This document shows, in pieces, positions 25,001 to 37,000 of a DNA stretch of 64,000 nucleotides. This stretch comes from Gymnothorax reevesii (Eukaryota > Chordata > Actinopteri > Anguilliformes > Muraenidae). Location of the stretch: the NCBI GenBank assembly GCA_029721435.1, contig CM056586.1:68597679-68661678 (forward strand), read 5' to 3'. Both the position numbers and the translations under genes were made by a program. The notes beneath the pieces were generated by a model. That model had not been told where the DNA came from. It searched no databases and saw only the letters and a list, made by a program, of their open reading frames with translations. Position 1 is the first letter of the stretch. Every line of letters begins with the position of its first letter.

Positions 25001-28000
25001 GAAACATTTTGTTCTCAGGAAAGGCATCACAGGTGAGATGACACATCGTAAAGCGATAAATTCTAATATCATCTCCTGCGATTTGCGCATTTGCTACGTG
25101 TTTTGCCTTCACTTTAAAAGTGAAATGTTTATGAAGCCTGAATGTCAAGCTATTAAACAATAATTGTTATATCATATGTGTTATTTACTTCTTTCTTATG
25201 AAGGAAAAAAGGTAAATTAACATCCTCGTGGTTATTCCATATTTTTTTTCCCTAGGGGTCGTAGTTACATTATGGAATACTGATGATACACAAACGCCTT
25301 GAGAATACATAGCCTTTTTCTATGAATACTGTCTTTTACGGATGTCATTGCTTTGCATTTTTAAGTGTTACGTATATAATGTGCAACGGAATCAGACACA
25401 ACACCAGCTGCTACCCTATGCATCAGGACAATGTCAAACAGAAATTACAGTGAAGCACTTGCGGATTTTCTATGCCATAACGTGGTGATGGTAGTGCACG
25501 TCCCCTGATTTAAAACATAAATATTTAACAAAATCAATGGACTAAAAGTCCGGACATGCACGTGCTGGCTGCGGTTTTTGCTTGCGTCATCACAACATCC
25601 TGTTTCGGCCGTATTGTTTCGGTGTTAAGTCTTTCGGTCGAAAATGCATTTTTTTTGCCATTTTCGGCCGAAAATTTTCGGTGGCCGAAAATTCGGTACA
25701 TCTCTAGTTTTAGTTGATTCTACCTAAGCCACTCACCTGGCTCAGGCTGTGAATGGGTGAATATTCAGGACTGATTTTTATGATGCATAATATTTTTACT
25801 GTGAAAGTAATTAATACTGGTAATTATTATGAACCAAGATTAACATTTTCTTTGAGTAAAGATGGTCATAACCTAGAATAAAGCGCACTACAGGAATTCA
25901 AGGTACAAATACAAATCTATGTGTGTTCAAAATATGAAAAACAGCATTCCTTAGACATAAATATACAACTCTTTTATATATATTTGCAGTTAATTAAAAT
26001 TTAATGTTTTGTATATGTAACTATTAAGAATTTCCTGACAACAAACACCCATAAACAAAATAATAATTTATTAAATAATGGTCGTGCTTGGAAACTGATG
26101 TGTGACACCAGTCCAGTGTTTTTCATTTCATTTTATCTAGTCGCATATACACGCGTACAGCGTTTGATTGCGCAATTCTCCCGCCGATTCCTTACACAAG
26201 ATGGCAGACGCGTCTCACGTTTTGCGGTTGGTTCAATGACGTTGTCCACTCTAGTGTTTTCTTAAGCTCTGTGGACGGGACTGGTGGGGAGGTAGGAAAA
26301 TAATGGGGTCATTCCACTTGCTGCCATGGTTTCAGAGTCGCGCTGTTAGGCCTCTGCCACTGCACTCTGGATAACCTATCAGGGTAATATTAAAGGGACA
26401 CTCCAGTCATTGAATATACCTCAAAAAAAAAACTTCATTCCAATGAAGTATTGTTTTCTAACCCTACCAGGAAAAAAATCAGTAACACCCCCCCCCGGGG
26501 AATTAGATTTTTGGACACCTTTTCGCTGAACTGTCAAAGCTCTCCACGGAGGCCGCCATTACAACCATTTTCTGCGAGTCACATGATCACAAATCATGGC
26601 CCTGACATCACATGTGCGATAGCATATTCAGTCGCTTATCCTTTTCTTTCATTTGATGTTGCTCAGAGTAACTGTCTTTGAGTGTCAAGTCAACTCGATT
26701 CACTCATTGAATTTCTCGTTTGAAAAAACAAATATCCTCGGCTGTAATAAAATACTCTGTTAACACGCTGATACTGTACCAAAAAAGCACGTGAACAGTG
26801 CATTATACGGAGTCTTAAGACACTGAAAGACATTATTTTAACGCTGACACCGAAATAGATGTTTTGGACACCTGAGAATGCTGATGAATCAAATTAAAGG
26901 GGAACTCAGGGCTAAATCATAATGCTGTTTTATACAAACATAATTGGTCAATAAATATTGTAAAATACATAAATGTGGAATTTTTGTTTTCAAAGATGAG
27001 ATAAATGAGGTTTTATTCCCCCTTATTAGTTGTTTGCTTCAACGATTATGTGATAATGACGTAATGTCGCCGGAGAATGACGCACCGTTGCCCTTTGCCC
27101 AGAGGTGCGCACTGTTATTGTGTTGGATGGTATGATTGTCCTAGTCTATTATTTTATGACAAAAGATCGTTCAGTATGCCCCATTGGCTAATTGCACGAG
27201 ATGGTGTTAAGTACTTTCAGAAATACGCAGGGTTGCCTCAACATTAGCGGTTTGCTTCTGTCACTTATCAGTCTATATCAGATGCTGAGCAGATATCATC
27301 CCGGATATGTGATTTTGGCTATTGCCGATAACTGATTTTGCAATGCGATACCACTTTTCTTTTTTTTTTTTTTTTAGATGCACCAATCTGCGACGGGCTT
27401 TTGAAATCCCAATTGCAGAATGCAACTGTAGAATGCACATCAGTAACAAAATCTTGTTATTCTTCAACATTAATAGAGATCTCTGCTGGCAAGCAACAGT
27501 GTTGGAAGTAGTGCCATCCTTTGACATCCTTTGACAAGTAACTGACTGAGGCAATGGGATTTCTCTCAACTGGGGTTCCCAGCATGGCTACACTGTCTGT
27601 GAATCGCCAGCTCAGCGCAAAGCAGTATCCGGGGTGATGTCCCAGTTCAGTATAGCTATAGCCCAGCCTGCAAAACGTTTTTCTTTTTCTCCCACTCCGG
27701 TTCAGTGCTCAAATATAGCATATGACATATGACCAATCGTGACATAAATGACATAAATACTTGGAATAAAAAAGCGAGCACTTGGGAGCCTTTTGCCATG
27801 CAGTAACACTTGGAAGTAGCTTGCCTTGCAGTTAGAACACAATTAACGTGATTTTCCCTTTGAGCGCCAATGATGTAAGATATCAAAATTGAAAACCCTA
27901 TCTGGTGACAACTTGTTTAAAGGAGCTCCCGCTTAGCCTAACCCATAGGCTAATCTCAGAGCGAACCAGATCATAAAATTAATTCTAATTCGGGCAATGC

Positions 28001-31000
28001 AGGAAAGTGTCCAAACTCTAATATATTTCTGTTGGGATTTTGCTTCCAACACCATGAGCTAAGTTGCAGTGACGTTGTCAAGTCGGTACTCTGTGGGTTA
28101 TTCGTTTCGCTAAAGATTGAAGTGCCTCTCTTCACAGAAAAGGCGACCCATGAAACGAGCACCACAGAGGACTGGGGCCTCATCATGGACATATGCGACC
28201 GTGTGGGGACCACACCCAACGGGTAAGTACTGTTCATTCAGAAAGTTCCTGTACGTTCAGAAACAAGCGATTGAGTATGAACAGGGTGTGGACAATGCCA
28301 TCATTTTCATTTGTTGCCCTGTGTGAATGCTGCTGTAGTCAGTTAATCCAGAGTCTTATGGTTACTTGTCTCAAAGCACATGTCATCTCGAGCTGGTTTT
28401 GGGGAACATGACTGTGTGCTCATTGTACAGAAATAGCCCCTCGCTGTCACCAGACCTGACATAAATGGAGCATGTTGGGATGTGGTGGAACGGATGATTT
28501 TCAGCATAAAACTGCAGTCAGCGAAACTGCAACTGTATGAGGCTGTCGTGCCAACATGGGCCATAATCTTTAAGAATCCATGCTGTAGGGTTTCAGGGTA
28601 TTTGGCGGCTGAGTGGAGTTCTGTCCAGTAACAGACAGGATTTCCTCATTAGTTTGCCTCTAAGTGTTTGTCTTCTATGTATTGTGTGATTAGATTGACG
28701 GGAAGCTCTGGATATACAGAGCCTTGTTTTTCTGATCTGTGGCCCTGGGACACGTTCACACTGTCTCATTGCTTTTGTGTTAGAGGTAGCTCATGGATTG
28801 TGGGGGTGTAGTTAAACGATGCGCTCACACAGTTTGTTATTGTGACCGTCACCAGTCTCGTGGACCAGAAGCCCACAGTCCTTATTTCCTGGGGACTTCC
28901 GTCCTCTGTGCTGCCGTCCCTCCCACCTAAAACTCTCTGAAAAAGAGCTTCAGAGATTAAACGTCTCAAATTAACATGCCCAGCATGTTGTGTGCTCATA
29001 TCTCCTGTACTCACAGTTTGAAAGTAGAGGAGAGGGGTAATGGAGATAGACCCTGGGAGGGGAGTCGCTTTGTATTGACATGTTCTCATCCTGCGAGCCG
29101 GAGGAGTTTTTACCCCTCAGCCCGACAGGGGCACGAGGGCTATTGTCGTCCCTTCAGCGGGAGAGCGGGCGTCCGTGCGGGTGGGTGGCTGCCAATATTG
29201 TCTGGGCTATTTCTCTGTAACCACTTGGGTTAGGAAGTTCATATTGCATATGTGGACTCCTGATGGGGGGTAGGTGTGCCTTTTCGAGGTTTCGTCTCAG
29301 TTTTACCTTGCAGCAGTGACCTTCAGGGCTGAGGGGTATTGCCCGCTTCAGCGAGGCCCATTTTTAATCTTATGTACGGCTACTGAGTCTAATGGTGGAG
29401 TAATTCAAGGAGAAATATTATTACGAATAAAGGAGGTGGTAATTCTGTTGTGTCCTGGATCATTCTGTGAATGGTCACAGTAATTGCTTCCTTGTTTGAA
29501 AAATGTCTGATGAAGTATTTGATGAGTGACATGATTAAATGCATCCATCACTTTTAACGGCCCATTGGAAGATGGATCCATGCACTTCATAGAAGAATTC
29601 ACAGTATGAACTTCCTTTTTTTTTTTTTTCCCAAGTTCTTGTTTGCTTTTGCTCCAGGGTCATTCCATGTGAGATCATCAAACGGGTCTCACCACTACTT
29701 TCTCAATTTTGCTAATTTTTTGTAAGCAGCTGTATTAATATATATCACTGACAAATCCAAAATTTAAGCTCATTCAGACCAAAAATGAATTTTTGGTTAA
29801 TTATTTTCTAAGGGTACTGTCCGTCATTTTTTTTCTCAATTGACATTTTTCTCGTATTTAACACGGCATAACTTTTTTTTATTATTACACCGATAGCTTT
29901 GAAACTTTGCATCTAAGCTAATGTTATACTGCTTAATCAGAAAATGCAGTCCAAGCTATGAGGACACCAATAGTGCCTTTTGTTCTGGCAGTTCCATGTT
30001 TAGGTCCCCAAAGTACCCCCAATTTAAACCCTAGCAAAGGCTCTCTGGCATTTTTTCTATTCATTTGTGTCTGCTGAATATTAATCAGGCTGAATACACC
30101 ATGAATTCATCCCCAACTGCAGTCAGTACCTCGCCAAATGTGGGAAAAAATGCTAAAATGCCACCTGTTCAAACCCTCATATCTCCAGGGGAACACCTTG
30201 GATTTTCTTCTATTCTTTTAAGTGATTCCTCTATAGTAGAAAGTCACTCCAAAAATTGTTGATGTGTTTTGACCAATATAAATTTTGCAGGTGTCTGAAC
30301 AGGTGTCTCAGTAATCTTGAGAATCGCTTGGTATTTTCAGCTTCTTAAATCATTTTAATCATTATTGAATCACAATAATTGTAAGTTCTCAATTCATCAA
30401 TGCATGACACATTCACAGAAAGGTCAGTATATGCAGGTTGGTAGATCATGTTGGCCAGGAGAAACCTGAACCAGTTACTGATCAATAATTCTGATCATTG
30501 CTATTGTTTTTCATGTAGCAAAACAAGATGACGCAAGCATTAACATGGCTTTTTCTGAAAAATGCTGGGTGCCATTCAATAACAGTGTCCGAACTGTTCC
30601 AACTCACTGTCACTGGACACCCAGCCCAGCAGTGTTAGTTGGACAAAACTGGGACAGACAACATTGTTGTGCTCTTTGCTGCATTTAGGAAGCAATAGCA
30701 CTATTAAAGTAGCATGGAATACAAAATTTTAATTTGACAGTCAGTTTACAAGAATTGGTGTCAGTAAATTTTATTGATGCGAAGAAGTGTGATTGTCAAA
30801 AATTGCCTGACCCCTGTTTAGGCAGTTCTAAAATGTATATCGTTCAATCACATCAACAATTTTTGTTTTGTTATGTCTACTATAATACAGGAATTAATAC
30901 AATTTAGTATAATTAGTATGCCTAATGATTGAAAACACTTAAAATTTTGCATAGTTAAATGTATAAGAAGCTTAAAGTGCCATGAGATTCTCGAGATTAC

Positions 31001-34000
31001 CCCATTCCTGTTCAGACACCTGCAAAATTTATATTGGTCAAAACAGACCAACAATTTTTGGAGTGGACTTTCTACTACAATAAAGGAATCCGTAAAAAAA
31101 AATAAAAGAAAATCCAAGGTGTGCCCCTGGAGATACGAGGATTTGAACGGTGGCATTTTAGCATTTTTTTCACATTTGGCGAGGTACTGACTGCAGTTGA
31201 TGATGAATTCATGGTGAATGCAGCCTGATTAATATTCCGCAGACACAAATGAATGGAAAAAATGCCGGAGAGCCTATGCTAGGGTTTATATTGGGGATGC
31301 TTTGGGGACCTAAACATGGAACTGCCTGAATAAAAGGCATTTTTGGTGTCCTCATAGCTCCAAAATCAAAAAAGATAAAATAAAATGAACTACATTTTCT
31401 GATTAAGCAGTGTAACATTAGCTTAGATGCAAAGTTCCAAAGCTACAGGTGAAATAATAAAAAAGTTATGCCATGTTAAATACAAGAAAAATGTCAATTG
31501 ACAAAAAAAAACTGACGGACAGTACCCTTAGAAAATAATTCACCAAAAATTAATTTTTGGTCCAAATGAGCTGAAATTTCGAATTTGTTCATCACTAATA
31601 CATATTTATTTAATGCGTAAATATGGAAGCAATCTATGACTACATGGTGACAAATGTTTTGTATATCTGATGATGGGACATGGAATGACCTTCCAGCCTT
31701 GAGGATCTGTACATCTGTGTGCTGCGTCAGCAGGTGTTTGATAGCTTCTTTACATTTCCTACCAATGAATATCTAAGAAAATGAAGGAATATTATTTAAA
31801 CTTATTTGTGTTTATGCTGGTTGTCTTTTTCTTATAATTAATTAAGTGCAACAAATGTTAAAGAAGAAGAATTTGGGAACAGAGCAAAAATATTTTCATG
31901 GTGCTGTATATTAATGGGGCCACATACTGACCCATGCTGGTTATTTTTATTTTTGTGATATTATCTCTTTTAATGGTGTTAATTGTATCCCAGTGCAAAA
32001 GACTGCCTGAAGTCCATCATGAAGAGGGTCAATCACAAGGTTCCTCACGTTGCCATGCAGGCCCTCACTGTAAGTATCAGTCTGTAGATAATTGTATTAA
32101 TTCTCAATGAGGTCTTGTGGTTTAGTTCTCCAAAGAAATGGTCTGAAAGGTGGTGTGCTGGTGTATTTTTAGATCTTGGATTTTTGTTAATGTTCAAAGA
32201 AGCAAGTTTACTGGAGTTCTGCTTGTCAATTTGTTAACGTAGCTTTCTCGGTCATCCTTCTGCCACGGTAGTTCAGACCGAATGGCCGGGTTCAAAAGAT
32301 TAAGCAGCAGAAGTGCCTGAACTTTGCACAGGGTTTGCACAGCCAGGAAGAGTCCTTGAATTACACCTGATACTGGAAAGCTACTTGACTTTGAAAAAGC
32401 ATCTAAAAATCCTTGAATAGTCCCGGAAAATGTAGAATAAGAACTTGAAAATATGAAAAATATGCATGAAATTTTAATTTTGGGCTTAAAGTTGACATAG
32501 AATCAAAAACCGTTTTTACCATGTCTGTGTTGAATAATGGTAGTCTACCCGCATTCAAGATCATACGAAAGACACTCTGAACATCTCTGTTTCTTAGAAA
32601 TTGTTCTTTTGAAAATGACTGCCAGAAAACAGACCAATCTGAACAACGGAAACATATGATGCATCTCACTGCCCCCCACCCCCACTCTCATTCTGTTTCC
32701 TCCCCTTCATTATAATTTGCATACACGTTTTTATGCAATTCCATTGCTTCCAATCCCTCAGTAAAGACAAGCATGAGAATTTTAGAGTCATAATCAATTT
32801 CCCCGTCACTAGTGGGGAAATCCACCGTAATGCAGGTGAAACGGATTAACTTATTGCACACGGACTTAAATTCCGCAAATGAATTTCTTCAGTGCGCTTT
32901 GGTTGAATACTTGCTGACTACGGCACAGGAACATCAATGCGAGATACTCACTCCGAATGCGTAAGCTTTGGCAGCGCTGAAGTAGCCTATCTAGCCGTCT
33001 CCAAGACATTATTTCAAAAATACTTACCATTCAGAAACGGTTAAATCCAGCCTTTGCCGGACTGGTTCTTCCTCCAATTCAGTGTCCCATTCGATTCGGG
33101 CTCATACATATAAGGCTGAATCTCTGAATATGCCATTGCTGCATAAAGCTGGTCTGTCCGTGTTCCGAAGCCGGCGAATGTTTTCCATTTTCCCTACCGC
33201 CCTGGGTGAAGTTACATTCTTTTGTGTGGCTGCAAAGCCAGCCAATTGGCATCAACTGCTTACATTTCATAATGAGGTAGTCAGTTAAGCCCGAAAGTTC
33301 GCCGAATAGGTGCAAAACAATTCGTTCAAAATCCCCCACCCTAACATAGCTTTTTGAGAGAGGTTTTTAGGAAGCTTCAGAGGCATTACGGATCCAACCA
33401 AAGTTTTCACAACCCAGAACGAGGATAAATACCACATTAAACCAGTCTATGACACCTTTAAACTGACACAACTGAGAAACTTTTACTGTAGCATTTTAAA
33501 ATTATATTTTGTTTCGTTCCGATCAAAATACAAACCCGGAATGATTAGGAAGGCTTATAAGCGAGCTCACGGTTCCGTGTGCGCATGTCAGGAGAGTTTG
33601 TTTCTACTTCTGTATCAGAGGTCAAGGCACATAAATAAACGCACACGCTGGTGTATGTACCTCTGCAGCAACTCGGTCTGGAACAGAGATTAACTGCTGC
33701 AGTGATTTCTAGACCGGGGCTTACCTGTCACTGGCAAGGTACCGGAGCTCAGAGCTCTTGTGTATGGGGCACAAGTGTTCAGTGTGGCACTGAGAATCAT
33801 GGCAAAACAGGCTAACAGACATCTACCGTCATGTCATCTAAACGTGGTCATTTGCAAAAAAAGTAACATCGTTCATGCAAGATTTCAGTCTGAGACATGA
33901 CTGAGACAGTGGAACGGAAAGATGACGATTGAGTTCACGAGATCGACAAAGATGTGAAGAACCGTTTCATATGGGCCTGGATGGAACGAGAGGTCACAGC

Positions 34001-37000
34001 GAATGGTACAGGGTCATCATTCGGCGAGGTTTTGCCGAAGGTTCCAGAATAAGCCCCGTGCACGCTGTGCTTGCACCTGATGGATTATGCCTCTCGTGTA
34101 GCAGAAACATTGGAGGCGCACTGCTAAACAAAGAACCGTGTGGACAAGATTAAAATAAAACGGGACAAATTATGTGCTCCTGGGAGCTAGTGTGGCCAGC
34201 AAAGAGCCTTCCACTTACAGATAAACGTTACACCCGGACGTTCTGGGAGTCCAGAAGTGCAGACGAGAACACAACTCCCAATTGAATCAGTCAACAACGC
34301 GGTATGTGATGCTCAGGTATGTGTCCACTAATCTTTAAATCGAAGAATTGTTTGTATCTGTCTTTAGATTCAGAAGATCTTACACGAGAGGGTGTGTCAT
34401 GTGAAATTTGGGAAATGAGTAAATTTTTAGTTTTTTGCGAGCTTTATGCTGGGCTTACACCAAAAGATTTTCACAGTCCCAGACTAAAAACTGACAGTCT
34501 TCTGGAGTCTAACGAGTCTTGGCGCGCTCCCGTCATCGATCGTTAAGTTTAAGGTGGTGACCTGCAGTCTGCGGCCGCGTTTCATACCAGTCTTTCCCTA
34601 GTCTTGGGCCCGCGGATCATATCAAACGTGTTTAATATTATCGCAAGTCGCAGTGACTTAGCACAATCAACAACCAATAGATGAGCACTGACAAAAGCGG
34701 AAACAGGAAACCAGACAGTCAATAACATGCATGATGGGGGAAAAAAAGCTAAAAAATCTAGTTATAGTCTTGTAAATGGTGACCCTACAAGATTCTCAGT
34801 CTTTGTACTAGTCTGGAACTAAAAACTCTGAACACTAGACTTTAGATGTGAGCTGATGGTATTTTACCGTCTTTTCAAAGACAGTGATACTCTGTCAGTC
34901 CCCGAGTCACGGACAATCACGTTTGAACTAGCCATGGTTTTTGTGTCGCCTGCGAAGCATAGCAGCACATAGGGATCACTTTGTCCGGCGTCTGTCTGTC
35001 CGTCTGTCTGTCTGTCTGTCCGGTAGTCACACTTTCAGTTGGTAATAAGTGCTTCGCAGGTGACACGTGTTCACCTGAACACTAGTTAAATTCACTGTCT
35101 ACTGACTATCTAGCCAACGTTGCCTTGCTAACAAACGAGTGGGAAAGACTTCCGTCTGTCTCCTCCCCACAATTTTTTTCAGTCTACGAGATCCAGTATA
35201 CATTCTTAAAGGGCATATCTATCCCTTCTCCGTTTCTTAACCCTAACTATTTCCGCAATAACTTTTTTGGGGTGGGGGGGGGCACCAAATTGAGTTTTAC
35301 TTTTAGCTTTAAAAGTCCTTGGATTTTGTTGGCTCTGGGCTGTACGAACCCTATTGCAATCTGAGGCTTTAAGAGAAGTAGCCCAGCTAACGCGAACTGT
35401 TCTGAATGTAACTGAAGTGTTTTGTCATTGCTGTAACATTTCCTCAAGATTGCAGTAACAATGTAAGAATGTTTATGTTCGTTGGGAGTTATTTTGCCGA
35501 CCCATCAGTTAAAGTGGACTTCCTTTCTTAAGTGCCATAAAGTGCGGCCCCTTTAGACACAGAGAAAATCTTTATTTCTCCATGTGTTTTCTGCAGTTGC
35601 TTGGCGCCTGTGTCTCCAACAGTGGCAGGACCTTTCACCTGGAGATCTGCTCGCGGGACTTCGGCAGTGAAGTTCGTACTGTCCTGTCCAAGGTACTGCC
35701 ATGCCATTCTGCCATTTGCTTCAAGCGCAGCGTACAATTCTGGAGTGCTTCTGGAATGATCTGAGATGACACAGCTGACACAGGGCTCCCACTTCTGGAG
35801 CATTTTCTTCTGATAATTGGTGTGCTTCTCCTGGACCATATCTTTGCCCGCTCCTGAATTTTTCAACTTCGGAGCTCCTGCGGTTTGTGGAGGAAGCAAG
35901 TGTGAGGATGCAGCCCTGACTTTAAGAAGAGATGGATCCCCAGTAGATAATCTGACCTTTTCTCCCCCTGCCCCCCCAGGCCCACCCAAAGGTGTGTGAT
36001 AAGTTGAAGGGCCTGCTGGTAGAGTGGGCTGATGAGTTCCAGAAGGACCCCCAGCTCAGCCTCATCAGCTCCATGATTAAATCTCTGAAGGAGGAGGGGA
36101 CGACCTTCCCCTCATCCAGTTCCCAGGTACACACACTCTCCTCTGCGCCGATACTCGCTCGCTCTCCTCTGCACGATACTCACTCGCTCTCCTCTGCACG
36201 ATACTCTTTCTCTCCCCTCTGCACCGATACTCTCTCTCTCCCCTCTGCATTGATACTCGCGCTCTCTCCCCTGCACTCATACTCCCCCTCCCTCTCCCTG
36301 CATTCATACTCGCGGGCTCTCCTCTGCACGATACTCTTCCTCTCCCCTCTGCACCGATACTCTCTCTCTCCCCTCTGCATTGATACTCGCGCTCTCTCCC
36401 CTGCACTGATACTCGCTCTCTCTCTCTCTGCACTGATACTCGCTCGCTCTCCTCTGCACGATACTCTTTCTCTCCCCTCTGCACCGATACTCTCTCTCTC
36501 CCCTCTGCATTGATACTCGCGCTCTCTCCCCTGCACTGATACTCGCTCTCTCTCTCTCTGCACTGATACTCGCTCGCTCTCCTCTGCACCGATACTCTCT
36601 CTCTCCCCTCTGCATTGATACTCGCGCTCTCTCCCCTGCACTGATACTCGCGCTCTCTCCCCTGCACCGATACTTGCACTCTCTTCCCTCACCGATACTC
36701 GCGCTCTCTCCGCCGCACCGATACTCGCGCTCTCTCCGCCGCACCGATACTCGCGCTCTCTCCGCCGCACCGATACTCGCGCTCTCTCCCTAAAATGTGA
36801 CTGAAATTGTTGTTACTCAGACAATGGATTCCAAACATGGAGCTTGGCAATCTCTTGCAAAAATGGAATCAAAAAACAGTTATTTTTAATAGTAATAGAA
36901 ATTTGTAACTAATTTAATGTATTGGCCTTATTTTGATCATTGAAATGCTATATTGGTGAATAAGAGTATCAAATCCTTCAAAACCTAATAATTTGTTGGT

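Noticed and set aside
30065..31418. ORFs at 30065, 30848 and 31209 that look related to each other
   Set aside because: They are matching positions in the two arms of the foldback element, not paralogous genes.
35528..35989. 153-codon minus-strand ORF
   Set aside because: Antisense shadow over stam2 exon 4, intron 4 and the start of exon 5. The plus-strand exons explain the conservation.
36077..36770. Minus-strand open frames of 146, 196 and 200 codons rich in Arg-Glu-Ser-Val
   Set aside because: They are by-products of the C/T-rich minisatellite. All three frames repeat the same short peptide units, there are no splice or start signals, and they overlap stam2 exon 5 antisense.
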